Shown: positions 34,555 to 44,430 of the stretch, in pieces
Layout of the letters: every line of letters begins with the position of its first letter
How positions within the stretch are numbered: position 1 is the first letter of the stretch
Source: Mogibacterium sp.
Lineage (GTDB): Bacteria > Bacillota > Clostridia > Peptostreptococcales > Anaerovoracaceae
DNA: 64,000 nucleotides
Assembly: GCA_012840975.1 (NCBI GenBank)
Contig: DUVP01000008.1
Coordinates: 1 to 64,000 of the forward strand
Direction: 5' to 3'
Program-made: the position numbers and the translations under genes
The notes under the pieces: model-generated
The model's input: the letters and a program-made list of their open reading frames with translations, nothing else
What the model was told of the DNA's origin: nothing
Databases searched by the model: none

Positions 34555-36528
34555 TTATGCTCTGCTGCTTGCTCTCAATTCAAACAGCACATCTCTCAGC
34601 TCCGCCGCTCTCTCAAAGTCAAGCTGCTTTGCTGCTTCTTTCATATTCTTTTCCAATTGTCTGATCGTCTCTCTCAGTTCTGCCGTTGTCATCGTCTTCG
34701 CATCTCTGATATCTGTTTCTCTGCTGTATTCCTGAGTTGCTTCGACTATACCTCTTATCGGCTTGACGATGGTTTTAGGGACTATGCCGTGAGCCTTATT
34801 ATACTCATCCTGTGCACGTCTCCTTCTTGCCGTTTCATCTATACAATACCGCATCGCTTTGCTTATCGTATCGGCATACATTATGACGCGTCCGTTTTCG
34901 TTGCGGGCCGCTCTTCCTACTGTCTGCACAAGGGAGGTTTCCGTCCTTAGAAAACCTTCTTTGTCGGCATCGAGTATTGCGATGAGGGAAACCTCCGGAA
35001 GGTCAAGTCCCTCTCGAAGCAGGTTGATTCCTACCAGGACGTCAAATTTGCCCATCCTGAAATCCCGTATTATTTCAAGTCGCTCAAAATTATCTATCTC
35101 TGAATGCAGATATCTGACTTTGATTCCCTCTCCCTGTAGGAATGTAGTCAGGTCTTCCGCCATTCTCTTGGTTAAAGTTGTTACTAAAACTCTTTCGTTT
35201 TTTTCTGCAGTCGCAAAAATTTCAGACATAAGGTCGTCAATCTGACCTTTGCTCGGCCGGACCTCGATCTTCGGATCGAGGAGGCCTGTAGGCCTGATCA
35301 ACTGCTCCGCAGTGATCCCGGCCGACGCTTCCCTTTCAAATTCTGCAGGGGTTGCCGACACATATACGGTCTGCCCCGTCATCTCATTAAACTCCTCAAA
35401 CTTAAGCGGCCTGTTATCAAGTGCAGACGGCAACCTGAATCCGTACTCTACAAGAGAAGATTTTCTGGATCTGTCACCATTATACATAGCTCTTAACTGC
35501 GGTAACATGGCATGCGATTCATCTATAATAGTAAGAAAATCCCCATCGAAATAATCGAGAAGAGTATATGGTCTCTCCCCGGGCTTCAGAAAGTTTATAT
35601 GTCTGGAATAGTTTTCAATACCTTTGCAGGTTCCTACCTCCATCATCATCTCAATATCGTAGTTGGTTCTCTGCTCCAGTCTCTGAGCCTCAAGCAGTTT
35701 TCCGTTTGCACGAAACCAGTCGACCCTTTCCTTCAGTTCCTCCCTTATCGAGGCAACTGCCATAGCCATATCTTCTTTACTTGTTATATAGTGGGAAGCC
35801 GGGAATATCGAGATATGAGATCTTATGCCCGTCACTTCACCGGTGACCGGGTTTATCTCTCTTATGCTCTCGATTTCGTCTCCGAACAACTCAACTCTTA
35901 CCGCACTCTCGCTTCCCGCCGGATAGATATCAATCGTATCACCCCTGGCTCTGAAAACACCTCTTTCAAATTCGATATCGCTCCTCGTATATTGAATATC
36001 TATAAGTTTTCTAAGAAGATCCATCCTCTCAAACTCCATTCCCGGTCTCAGGCTTATTAGCTGATTTCTGTATGAGGACGGGCTACCGAGTCCGTATATA
36101 CAGGAAACAGACGCAACAATTATTACATCTTTTCTTTCAAGCTGTGCTGCCGTCGCGGAGTGTCTCAGCTTATCGATTTCATCATTTATATCCGAGTCCT
36201 TTTCGATATATGTATCTGTAGAAGGAACGTATGCCTCAGGCTGATAGTAATCATAGTAACTTACAAAATACTCAACTGCATTGTCCGGGAAGAACTCCTT
36301 GAACTCTCCGTAAAGTTGAGCAGCAAGAGTCTTGTTATGTGAAACCACAAGGGTCGGTTTTTGTATAGCCTCGATTATTTTCGCCATAGTAAACGTCTTG
36401 CCTGAACCGGTAACTCCCATAAGAGTCTGTGCCCGGTTCCCGGCAAGTATGCTGTCACTTATCTTCTTTATCGCTTCCGGCTGATCTCCTGTCGGATCAA
36501 ATTCACTTACAACTTTAAAATCAGGCAT
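34555..36528 (-). CDS. uvrB: Excinuclease ABC subunit B
   Basis: A 657-residue DNA helicase-like subunit. [10 protein letters not shown] and the Walker A motif GVTGSGKT open the protein, the beta-hairpin and helicase motifs follow ([18 protein letters not shown]), and a C-terminal UVR domain ([13 protein letters not shown]) contacts UvrC. ATG 36526-36528 overlaps the end of the preceding gene by eight bases, with GAGGAAG upstream. It works with UvrA and UvrC to remove bulky lesions. Confidence 0.97.
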   Translation of the reverse strand: MPDFKVVSEFDPTGDQPEAIKKISDSILAGNRAQTLMGVTGSGKTFTMAKIIEAIQKPTLVVSHNKTLAAQLYGEFKEFFPDNAVEYFVSYYDYYQPEAYVPSTDTYIEKDSDINDEIDKLRHSATAAQLERKDVIIVASVSCIYGLGSPSSYRNQLISLRPGMEFERMDLLRKLIDIQYTRSDIEFERGVFRARGDTIDIYPAGSESAVRVELFGDEIESIREINPVTGEVTGIRSHISIFPASHYITSKEDMAMAVASIREELKERVDWFRANGKLLEAQRLEQRTNYDIEMMMEVGTCKGIENYSRHINFLKPGERPYTLLDYFDGDFLTIIDESHAMLPQLRAMYNGDRSRKSSLVEYGFRLPSALDNRPLKFEEFNEMTGQTVYVSATPAEFEREASAGITAEQLIRPTGLLDPKIEVRPSKGQIDDLMSEIFATAEKNERVLVTTLTKRMAEDLTTFLQGEGIKVRYLHSEIDNFERLEIIRDFRMGKFDVLVGINLLREGLDLPEVSLIAILDADKEGFLRTETSLVQTVGRAARNENGRVIMYADTISKAMRYCIDETARRRRAQDEYNKAHGIVPKTIVKPIRGIVEATQEYSRETDIRDAKTMTTAELRETIRQLEKNMKEAAKQLDFERAAELRDVLFELRASSRA

Positions 36529-37279
36529 CAGCGTCTTCCTCTTCTTCAGGAATAACAGGAGGCGGGCTGTCTTCAAGAAAATCATCAACCTTCTCTTTAA
36601 CGGTATCTACGACTTTCTTACCGAATTCGACAGTTTTCTCCCCGGCTTCATAAGTCTTCTTTCCGGCCGCAACAGTTTTCCTTCCGAGCTTTACAGCTCC
36701 ATCAATAATTTCTTTAGTTGTCTTAGCCGCTTCCTTAAATGGAGTCAGGTTGTTTGCATTTTCATCGTAATAATCCGGGTGATCCTTATCAATATCTGTT
36801 TTGGGGGATTCTTCTTTTTTTGTTTCTCTTAGATCATATGCCAGACCGGCAAGTCCCATAAGCAGTATTGCACAAAAAACATCATTGCGTTTATCGATCA
36901 CTTCAAGTGCGAGTCTCCCCCCGTCTATACATGAATAGGCAATATCTTCTTTAGGCCCTACTATCTTGAAATCCCATTCAAATACGTCTCCACTCACCAT
37001 CCAGTTCTTAAAGCTTATCTTATACTCTTTCCCTGAAAAACTGGTCGGTCTTTCAATCTCTCCCATCTTGAGGTCGCGTGCATACAGATTATATTCTTTT
37101 TTCGGAGTAAATCTTTTTTGTCTCACACTTCCCGCAATTTTTCCATCTTGTTTCACGATATCAATCCTGCGTCCCTGTTCATTTATATTGGCTTCGATTG
37201 AAAATTTCTGCTTAGCGTTTTCATCGAGCATTCCGTATATACCGTCCCAGGTGAAGGCGTTCTCTATAATCAATCTCAT
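36521..37279 (-). CDS. LURP-one-like protein with basic helical tail
   Basis: A 252-residue protein. Residues about 1-140 look like the LURP-one-related (tubby-like beta-barrel) fold ([33 protein letters not shown]). The C-terminal half is a repetitive amphipathic stretch ([33 protein letters not shown]) and an acidic end. It lies behind telA and overlaps uvrB, so the TelA group and the uvr genes may share a transcript. Its role is unknown. Confidence 0.6.
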   Translation of the reverse strand: MRLIIENAFTWDGIYGMLDENAKQKFSIEANINEQGRRIDIVKQDGKIAGSVRQKRFTPKKEYNLYARDLKMGEIERPTSFSGKEYKISFKNWMVSGDVFEWDFKIVGPKEDIAYSCIDGGRLALEVIDKRNDVFCAILLMGLAGLAYDLRETKKEESPKTDIDKDHPDYYDENANNLTPFKEAAKTTKEIIDGAVKLGRKTVAAGKKTYEAGEKTVEFGKKVVDTVKEKVDDFLEDSPPPVIPEEEEDADA

Positions 37280-37351
37280 AATTTTCCTCCTGTTCTATCA
37301 TCTCCTGATGATGTTTTTACAGTTATTTTTCAGGCTGCTATTATGATATTG

Positions 37352-37383
37352 CAAGAGCCAGCATAGGCTGGCTCTTGATTTTT
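37352..37383 (+). terminator. Strong hairpin with T run on the plus strand
   Basis: CAAGAGCCAGC (37352-37362) and GCTGGCTCTTG (37367-37377) form a perfect 11-bp stem followed by ATTTTT on the plus strand. The flanking genes are both on the minus strand, where no T run follows. It may stop antisense transcription or only trim the telA message. Confidence 0.5.
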
Positions 37384-37408
37384 CTCATACAGTTATCAAT
37401 TACTTTAA

Positions 37409-38644
37409 CTAGTTCAGTCCTTGAATAGCTTTAGCTGCAGCAAGTTCCTCACCGGATGATCCTGCATCTGCAGCAATTACTGTCATTTTTTCTTTGAGTT
37501 CCTGTTCTATTCTTGTAAGCTCTTTCTCTGCTTCCGCTCTGGCGATTCTGCCTTCCTTCTGGATGGTCTGAATTTCATCGAGTGCGGAAATCAGCTGACG
37601 GTTTGTCTCCTGAAGTGTTTCAAGATCTACAATTCCTCTTTCGCTTGCACGAGCTGTCTCGACAGAGCTCTGACGCAGTGCTTCCGCATTCTTCTTGAGC
37701 ATTTCATTGGTTGCATCTGTAACAGCACGCTGTGCATCTATTGCCTGCTGTGTATGATAATTGTTAAGAGCCAGAACCATCTGTGTTTTCCAGATAGGAA
37801 TCACATTTATGATTGTGGAATGAATCTTTTCCGACATGATAGTATCGGAGTTTTGTACCATCCTTATCTGCGGAGCCGACTGCAGACATACCGTTCTTGA
37901 CAGTTCGAGATCATAGATTTTCTTTTCAAATCTCGTTATCATATTTGCATAATCCTGTGCTTCCTGAATATCTTCTACAGCATTGGTAGCCTCAGCCTTT
38001 GCCTGAAGTTTAGGCAGTTCCTCTTTTCTTGCTTTCTCAAGCTTCATCTTACCGGCTTCAATGTACATAGATACTTCTTTGAAGTACAGCTTGTTCTTTT
38101 CATAGAGCATATCAAGCTGTACGATATCCCTGACAAGCTGCTGCTTATGTCCTTCCAGAATATCAACGAGTTTATCAACATTTGCTGCCGTTGTATTATA
38201 CTGAGCCTTAAGCTCCTCAAATCTCTTGCTGGCACTGCTGAAAAGCTTAGACAGGAATCCTTGCTTAGGTTCACCGTTGTGCTTAAGTTCTACTATCAGG
38301 CTGGTAAGAACCTTGCCTGTTTCTCCCATGTCCTTTCCGCGTACACTCTCAAGCGCTCCGTCGGCAAAATCTGAGACTTTACGCTGTGCACCTGCACCGA
38401 AGCTTAGTACCGCATTACTGTCAGAGATATCGATTTTTTCCGATACAGCTACAATCTGTTTCATCTCGTCTTCGGTAAATCTGTCGTCAGGGAGCTTAAC
38501 ATCCTGCTCCTGTATAGCTGTTTCCACATCAAGGATAGGTGCAACATCTATTTCTGCCGCTTCTTTTGCTATCTCCTGTGCTTCTTTCATAGCACCGTCG
38601 GTTTCCTTCTGAATTACTTCCGGTGTAAGTTCCAAATCTGTCAT
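37409..38644 (-). CDS. telA: TelA-family protein (toxic anion resistance)
   Basis: A 411-residue largely helical protein of the TelA/YaaN family (KIDISDSNAVLSFGAGAQRK near residue 75; KTQMVLALNNYHTQQAIDAQ near residue 285). The family is linked to resistance to tellurite and to some cell-envelope antimicrobials; the mechanism is not known. AGGAGG precedes the ATG. It follows an XpaC-like gene by 62 bp, the pairing seen as xpaC-yaaN in Bacillus. Confidence 0.9.
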   Translation of the reverse strand: MTDLELTPEVIQKETDGAMKEAQEIAKEAAEIDVAPILDVETAIQEQDVKLPDDRFTEDEMKQIVAVSEKIDISDSNAVLSFGAGAQRKVSDFADGALESVRGKDMGETGKVLTSLIVELKHNGEPKQGFLSKLFSSASKRFEELKAQYNTTAANVDKLVDILEGHKQQLVRDIVQLDMLYEKNKLYFKEVSMYIEAGKMKLEKARKEELPKLQAKAEATNAVEDIQEAQDYANMITRFEKKIYDLELSRTVCLQSAPQIRMVQNSDTIMSEKIHSTIINVIPIWKTQMVLALNNYHTQQAIDAQRAVTDATNEMLKKNAEALRQSSVETARASERGIVDLETLQETNRQLISALDEIQTIQKEGRIARAEAEKELTRIEQELKEKMTVIAADAGSSGEELAAAKAIQGLN

Positions 38645-38706
38645 GTGTTCCTCCTAATCCGGCTTATTATCCGCCTTGTAATTATTAGCTTTTATCTATG
38701 TGTTAA

Positions 38707-40278
38707 CTATTTAATATCGAAATCAGAATCTAACAAACCTTTGCTTGCCAAAGTCGTCTGAAGCATCTGAATATCAGTTGTGATATCCATAATGTCTCCC
38801 TCATGAAGTCTTTCGATGAGATTCTCTGAAGCCTCCAGGACAGAGTCCATAAGACTTAACAGCTGTTCTTTAATCTTAAGAGCCTGCTCTGTAAGATAGT
38901 TTGGACTTGCATCTATTTCTATTTCTGTTTCCGACTTTTCTTTCTTTTTTTCAGAGGCAAGTGAGGCAATCTTACCGTTATAGTCATCAGTAAGCCTTAC
39001 AACTTCAGGGAAGAATTTCTCTCTGAAGTCCTTAACCTGCTCCACAAGATCCGCTCTTTCCTGAACACGGGCATCTATTCTGTCCGATAAATCTTTGAGT
39101 TCCCTGAGCTTCTTCTTGATATCAACATCGTCCGTCATCGTTATAAGGTCTTCTAATGATTCAGGAAGCTTACCCCTCTCTCTTGCGGCCATCCTTCTTG
39201 CTTTTTTGCTTTCTTCTGCCGACTTCTCAACTGATTCTATAGGCTTTCCGTCCCTTGTCATAACCAGAAGGCCGTTATCGCTGTCGATATATGCTTCAGG
39301 GAAAAATCCATGCATTATCATTTTATGTAAATCATCTACAACCTTGCTGACAGGTCTGCCCATCTCAATAGAGAGCTGGTACAAAGATGTATTCCCGTTC
39401 TTTTTTACTTTGACCTCATACGCACGAATTCTCTTTCCTCTTGAAAGACTGTACATCTTGATGATGACGCCCACCAGCACGGAAACCCCTCCTATCACAA
39501 GATCCAGAATTCTTTCATTATAGGTGATATCCGATGAAAACGCTGTTATCAGAAACATGATACCGACAATCATGAATGCAACAAATTTTCCCGATTTGCC
39601 CATTCTGAACTTATCCATCTTCTTTTCCTGTTTTTTTCTGGCATAATGTCCTACAGAGCCTACGGAACCGCTACTGCGTGGTCTCGGCTTTGACTTTGGT
39701 TTTGACTGTGGCTTCGGTTCCGGCTTTGAATGATTGATCGTCTGTGTAGTGGTAGTTTTATCACCTATAGTTACAGTTGTTGTCTTTGTTGTCGTTGTCC
39801 CTTCCGGCATTCCGCCATTCGAGAAAAGCTCACCGAGGAATTCTTTGTTGATTCCTGCTTCATTAAGTGACTTGCCGAATCCCTGTATTGCCTCTGCAAG
39901 GGTAGGTGAATCTTCTTTCTTATCGGGCTCTTCCTGTATCTCATAGTCAACAGAATCTGAAAACATTACAAAAGTGAGGCTTCTGACTCCGGCCGGAACA
40001 GTAAGTTTAGTCTTAAAATTTTTATTCTGTCCGTTTGACCATTTTCCCGCATTAATAACAGCTGTGCCCACTTCCTCCTGGTTCGCCTTATTTAGTATTT
40101 TAACGCTGAACGAGAAGTTGCTGAAGTCAAAGCCTGAATTATTGAGTACCGAAAAACTGTAATCGATTCTTCCATCTTCAAGTCTGAAGGTTTTAGTAGT
40201 TTTCCTGGCGGATTCTCTGAAGTCCTCTTCAAACCAGCCGACTATCCTGCTGCGTTCATCCGTTTTGTTTGTTGCCAT
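38707..40278 (-). CDS. XpaC-like membrane protein with N-terminal beta domain
   Basis: A 523-residue protein. Residues about 1-115 form a beta-rich domain (FSVLNNSGFDFSNFSFSVKI) resembling an immunoglobulin-like fold. A linker rich in Thr, Pro and Lys follows, then two transmembrane segments near residues 235-280 (FVAFMIVGIMFLITAF, DLVIGGVSVLVGVIIKMY), a small winged-helix-like stretch, and a C-terminal helical region typical of XpaC (LTEQALKIKEQLLSLMDSVL). XpaC proteins pair with TelA. The extra N-terminal domain is larger than in Bacillus XpaC. The 236 bp upstream hold no gene. Confidence 0.75.
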   Translation of the reverse strand: MATNKTDERSRIVGWFEEDFRESARKTTKTFRLEDGRIDYSFSVLNNSGFDFSNFSFSVKILNKANQEEVGTAVINAGKWSNGQNKNFKTKLTVPAGVRSLTFVMFSDSVDYEIQEEPDKKEDSPTLAEAIQGFGKSLNEAGINKEFLGELFSNGGMPEGTTTTKTTTVTIGDKTTTTQTINHSKPEPKPQSKPKSKPRPRSSGSVGSVGHYARKKQEKKMDKFRMGKSGKFVAFMIVGIMFLITAFSSDITYNERILDLVIGGVSVLVGVIIKMYSLSRGKRIRAYEVKVKKNGNTSLYQLSIEMGRPVSKVVDDLHKMIMHGFFPEAYIDSDNGLLVMTRDGKPIESVEKSAEESKKARRMAARERGKLPESLEDLITMTDDVDIKKKLRELKDLSDRIDARVQERADLVEQVKDFREKFFPEVVRLTDDYNGKIASLASEKKKEKSETEIEIDASPNYLTEQALKIKEQLLSLMDSVLEASENLIERLHEGDIMDITTDIQMLQTTLASKGLLDSDFDIK

Positions 40279-40514
40279 CGCAATTTCCTTTCTTATATTG
40301 TATTATCATTTCCGTATCTTAATTGATCGGAAACAGTCGAATATCTGCACGTATAAAACCAAGATTATTATACCATATTATTATATATACAAGACAATAT
40401 TTATTGAGCTCTTTAATGTAAAATCTAATAAACCGATACCATTTATTAAATAATTAACGAAAAATGTTTTTTTAACATACTGTGCTATAATGACTGAAAC
40501 GGAGGCACAGAATT

Positions 40515-41072
40515 ATGAAAAAACACAAAAATTTATCACTATCTTTCATAGCTTTGAGTGTAATTTTTGCTATGTCCATATGCCTTGTATCTTGCAGTAA
40601 ATCCAACGATGACCTTGCAGCGGACTCATCTGCTGCAGAAAACGGTCCGACAATCGTCAAATCTATTGATGCGATAGACGATACCGATGGAGCCAAAGAT
40701 CTCCAGATTTCATCGATTACACTGTTCGATGACGGATCTGTTTTGCTGCAAACCAAGGACGATCTCAAGAAAAACGAAGCCGAAAAAATATACCCTTTCG
40801 AAGAAAGCGGTAAAGTCAAGGATATCTACCTTGTTGAGTTCGGCGAAGAAGGTTACAGAACTGTCGTCGCAATAATGGAAAACGGAACTATTTCTGCAAT
40901 GAGTTCAAAGTCTCTCATAGAAGATCATATTGCTGTAGTCAGAGATAATCTTCTCGGTCGGGACGATATTGAGAAAGTCGAAAATACTACCGACGAATAT
41001 GGTTATCATCTCGTTACCGCATATGCTAAAGACGGAAGCGATTACTCGCTTGACTTTAGCTTAAACTTTTAA
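40515..41072 (+). CDS. Lipoprotein, first of a tandem pair
   Basis: A 185-residue lipoprotein: signal peptide with lipobox LVSC near residue 27, GGAGG nine bases before the ATG. The mature domain (ITLFDDGSVLLQTKDDL, EEGYRTVVAIMENGTISAMS) is similar along its length to the next gene, so the two arose by duplication. No family is recognised. Confidence 0.65.
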   Translation: MKKHKNLSLSFIALSVIFAMSICLVSCSKSNDDLAADSSAAENGPTIVKSIDAIDDTDGAKDLQISSITLFDDGSVLLQTKDDLKKNEAEKIYPFEESGKVKDIYLVEFGEEGYRTVVAIMENGTISAMSSKSLIEDHIAVVRDNLLGRDDIEKVENTTDEYGYHLVTAYAKDGSDYSLDFSLNF

Positions 41073-41092
41073 AAATTAATGAGGTTGAAGTA

Positions 41093-41626
41093 ATGAATAA
41101 ACAAACAGGAAAGACTGTCTCATCAGGAATACTTTTATTTTGCGTTTTTATTATGCTTATAACCCTTTTACTTGCCACAGGATGCACGGTTAAAGAAACA
41201 GAAGAAGAGTCCACGATTGTAAAAACCGTCTCGGTCGATGATGGAGACTATGAGCCCGCTTTTCCGCTTGGTATAAGTAAAGTCGATCTTATGTCCGACG
41301 GCACAGTAATTATTCATAGCTATGCTGCCGTTGCCGAAAAAGTCGGTAAAATTTATACGGTATTTGATGACTGCAGAGATATTTTTTGTTATAACTACGG
41401 CAATGGAGGTTACAGAGTTATCCTTGCTATAAAAAAAGATGATACTATCTCGGCTATAAGCGGTCAAACTTTAATAGAGCGCAGACGCCTCAGACTTAAA
41501 CACAATCTCGGTAACTTCACAGATGTTAAAACTATCGAACAATATCTCGATGATTCAGCCTTCGGCATCTTAGTCAAGTTTAAAGATGGAAGTGAAAAGT
41601 TTCTCGACGAATATCTAAATTTCTAA
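41093..41626 (+). CDS. Lipoprotein, second of a tandem pair
   Basis: A 177-residue lipoprotein with lipobox LATGC near residue 31 and GAGG before its ATG, 20 bp behind its paralogue. Shared features are DGTVIIHS, GGYRVILAIKKDDTISAISG, a second-half helix and a C-terminal DGSEKFLDEYLNF matched by DGSDYSLDFSLNF. Function unknown; the pair is one transcript ending at a strong terminator. Confidence 0.65.
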   Translation: MNKQTGKTVSSGILLFCVFIMLITLLLATGCTVKETEEESTIVKTVSVDDGDYEPAFPLGISKVDLMSDGTVIIHSYAAVAEKVGKIYTVFDDCRDIFCYNYGNGGYRVILAIKKDDTISAISGQTLIERRRLRLKHNLGNFTDVKTIEQYLDDSAFGILVKFKDGSEKFLDEYLNF

Positions 41627-41661
41627 TTGCATAAATCTTATTATAAACAACATAAACAACG

Positions 41662-41699
41662 AAAAAGCCAACTACATCTTAATAAGTAGTTGGCTTTTT
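41662..41699. terminator. Bidirectional terminator between convergent genes
   Basis: AAAAAGCCAACTAC and GTAGTTGGCTTTTT form a perfect 14-bp inverted repeat with a 10-base loop. It can end both the lipoprotein pair and the liv operon. Confidence 0.9.
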
Positions 41700-41748
41700 C
41701 ACGGCGTATCAAATGAAAGGTAAAAAATGACACGTTATATCAAATTCC

Positions 41749-42459
41749 CTAGCCTCCGAGATAAGCTTTTTTGACTTCCTCGGATTTTGCCAATTCTTTT
41801 CCCGTACCGGAAAGCATAATCTTCCCTGTCTCGATAACATATGCCCTGTCCGCTATGGAAAGAGCCATATTGGCATTCTGTTCAACCAGCAAAATTGTCG
41901 TTCCCGTTTTATTTAAATTACTTATTATTTCAAATATCTGGTCTACTAATATAGGAGCGAGTCCCATTGACGGTTCATCGAGCATCAGCAGCTCAGGGTC
42001 GGACATGAGAGCCCTTCCCATTGCAAGCATTTGCTGTTCACCTCCGGACAAAGTTCCGGCAATCTGACTCCGCCTTTCCTTAAGCCTCGGAAATTGCTCG
42101 TAGACATACTCTACATTTCCTTTTATTCTTTCCTTCTTTGTAATATATGCCCCCATCTCAAGGTTTTCACGGACAGTCATTTCCTGGAAAATCCTTCTTC
42201 CTTCCGGGACATGCGATATACCCCTAGCAACAATCCTGTGTGCAGGTGTTTTTGCAATCGATTCACCGAGGAATTTTATATCACCGGTTTTACTGCGCAA
42301 AAGTCCGGATACGGTATGAAGAGTCGTGGATTTTCCTGCACCGTTGGCACCAATCAGTGTAACGATTTCACCTTTGTTAACTTCAAAGGATATGCCTTTA
42401 ATTGCGTGAATGGCTCCATAGTATACATTAATTTTGTCAACCTTTAATACCGATTCCAT
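41749..42459 (-). CDS. livF: Branched-chain amino acid ABC transporter, ATPase LivF
   Basis: A 236-residue ABC ATPase with Walker A GANGAGKST, signature LSGGEQQMLAMGRALM and Walker B LLMLDEPSMGLAP, all typical of LivF. Its ATG overlaps the livG stop as TGATG, with a G-rich ribosome site in the end of livG. It powers uptake of leucine, isoleucine and valine with LivG. It is the last gene of livKHMGF. Confidence 0.95.
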   Translation of the reverse strand: MESVLKVDKINVYYGAIHAIKGISFEVNKGEIVTLIGANGAGKSTTLHTVSGLLRSKTGDIKFLGESIAKTPAHRIVARGISHVPEGRRIFQEMTVRENLEMGAYITKKERIKGNVEYVYEQFPRLKERRSQIAGTLSGGEQQMLAMGRALMSDPELLMLDEPSMGLAPILVDQIFEIISNLNKTGTTILLVEQNANMALSIADRAYVIETGKIMLSGTGKELAKSEEVKKAYLGG

Positions 42460-43295
42460 CACTTATCACCCCCTTTGCCGGGCTCTTCTTTGTCTTTTTG
42501 TTTTCCGAGATATGCCTCAATAACCTTAGGATCTTTCTGTATTTCTTCAGGAGGACCCTTTGCTATGGTTCGTCCGTAATTGAGAACCGCTATGCCTTCA
42601 CAGATTCCCATTACAAGATGCATATCATGCTCGATCAGTAAAACACATATCTCGAATCGATCGCGGATATCCCGTATTGTTCTCATCAGATCAGTCGTCT
42701 CGGAAGGGTTCATCCCGGCGGCCGGCTCATCAAGAAGCAGGAGTTTAGGTTTTGTCGCCAAAGCTCTCATTATTTCAAGTCTTCTCTGGGCTCCGTACGG
42801 AAGAGAGCCTGCCCTGTAGTCAGCCGTCTTCTCCATACCGAATATCTTGAGAAACTCGATTGCCTCTTCATGAATCTGTCTTTCTACTCTTGTATATTTC
42901 GGTGTATGTAACATCGCATCCCAAAGCTTATACTTTGTTGAGTGATGCAGTGCCACTTTAATATTCTCTTCAACCGTAAGTTTTTCAAATAATCTTATAT
43001 TCTGGAATGTTCTCGCCATTCCCGCTTTGTTAACATCGACGGTTTTCATGCCTGCCGTACTCTTGCCGTCAAATATAATGTCTCCTCGGGTAGGTTCATA
43101 TACTTTAGTCAGCATATTGAAAACTGTCGTTTTACCCGCTCCGTTCGGTCCTATCAAAGCGGCAATTTCCGTCTTTCCGAGTGTAAGGTTAAAATTATCA
43201 ACTGCTGTCAAGCCCCCGAAATCTATACCGAGTCCCTTAACTTCAAGTACAGGCTCCTTATCCCTATCCCTTTCGGGGATGTACTCCTTATACAT
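42459..43295 (-). CDS. livG: Branched-chain amino acid ABC transporter, ATPase LivG
   Basis: A 278-residue ABC ATPase. GLGIDFGGLTAVDNFNL and GPNGAGKTTVFNMLT at the start, MARTFQNIRLF in the middle and LLLLDEPAAGMNPSE are LivG hallmarks. It starts directly behind the livM stop codon. It ends in an acidic-basic tail, KDKEEPGKGGDK, whose codons double as the ribosome site of livF. Confidence 0.95.
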   Translation of the reverse strand: MYKEYIPERDRDKEPVLEVKGLGIDFGGLTAVDNFNLTLGKTEIAALIGPNGAGKTTVFNMLTKVYEPTRGDIIFDGKSTAGMKTVDVNKAGMARTFQNIRLFEKLTVEENIKVALHHSTKYKLWDAMLHTPKYTRVERQIHEEAIEFLKIFGMEKTADYRAGSLPYGAQRRLEIMRALATKPKLLLLDEPAAGMNPSETTDLMRTIRDIRDRFEICVLLIEHDMHLVMGICEGIAVLNYGRTIAKGPPEEIQKDPKVIEAYLGKQKDKEEPGKGGDK

Positions 43296-44423
43296 CTATG
43301 CCACCCCCTTTTCGGTTTGTTTCTTTTTTATTTTGATTCGTGAGGTGACCTTTTCGATTCTCATCGACATATTAGTTTTTATAGTCGGATTGTATGTAAC
43401 TATCATTACTATTACGAGGACGATAGCGTATGTAAGCATTCTGTAGTCCGCGAACTGTCTAAGAGCTTCAGGCAATATGGTTAAAAGTGCCGCTGCAATC
43501 ATACCGCCCCAGATATTCCCTATACCGCCCAGTACCACGAATACCAGAATCAATACTGAAGTATTGAAATTGAACTTTATAGGTGCAAGCGTACTGTAGT
43601 TCTGTGCAAACAAAGCTCCCGCCATACCGGCAAGACCGGCACTTATAACAAAAGCTGTCAGTTTATATTTCTTAACATCAATTCCTATAGATTCTCCGGC
43701 AATACGGTTATCTCTTACCGCCATGATTGCACGGCCGTGCTTTGAATTCTTAATATTGAGGACAATAAACAAGGTGAAAAGAGCCAGAAACAGACCGGCT
43801 GTGAATGTCGCTGTCTGCTGGATTCCTGTAGCTCCTATGGCTCCGGTTATTATTCTCTGACTGTTATCTTCAAGGTCTATCATGCGATTAAATGCAAATC
43901 TGAGTCCGCTGTCGTCGAGTCCGAAGTAGAGGACATTCATTATATTTCTCACGATTTCTCCGAATGCCAAAGTCACAATGGCAAGATAGTCTCCTCTTAA
44001 TCCGAGTATAGGTATACCGATCAACAATCCGGCCAAAGCAGCTATTATCGCACCGAATATCATTGAAATCACCAGCCGCACTGAATCGATGCTTATATAT
44101 GCCTCCAGCATTCTTGCCACAATTATGCCGCTGAAGGCTCCTACAGCCATAAATCCCGCATGCCCAAGAGAAAGTTCTCCCGATATGCCGACTACAAGAT
44201 TAAGAGATATAGCAAGTGATACATAGACACATATAGGAACGAACTGTCCTTGCAGATTATGTCCAATCAGGCCTATACCTGCTCCGAGCTGAAGAAGTCC
44301 GTATCCGACAATCAGAATAGTGTATGCGATAAAGGCTTCTTTCTTATATTCGCTGCCCTTGACAGCTCCCTGTAACAATTTTTTCGGAGATGCAGGCGGT
44401 TTGATTTTTCTTTTTCTACCCAT
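43296..44423 (-). CDS. livM: Branched-chain amino acid ABC transporter, permease LivM
   Basis: A 375-residue permease with about ten transmembrane segments. GELSLGHAGFMAVGAFSG and RGDYLAIVTLAFGEIVRN are conserved LivM stretches. The basic N- and C-terminal tails (KRKIKPP; RIKIKKKQ) are probably cytoplasmic. It follows livH by seven bases. Confidence 0.93.
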   Translation of the reverse strand: MGRKRKIKPPASPKKLLQGAVKGSEYKKEAFIAYTILIVGYGLLQLGAGIGLIGHNLQGQFVPICVYVSLAISLNLVVGISGELSLGHAGFMAVGAFSGIIVARMLEAYISIDSVRLVISMIFGAIIAALAGLLIGIPILGLRGDYLAIVTLAFGEIVRNIMNVLYFGLDDSGLRFAFNRMIDLEDNSQRIITGAIGATGIQQTATFTAGLFLALFTLFIVLNIKNSKHGRAIMAVRDNRIAGESIGIDVKKYKLTAFVISAGLAGMAGALFAQNYSTLAPIKFNFNTSVLILVFVVLGGIGNIWGGMIAAALLTILPEALRQFADYRMLTYAIVLVIVMIVTYNPTIKTNMSMRIEKVTSRIKIKKKQTEKGVA

Positions 44424-44430
44424 TTTCCAC

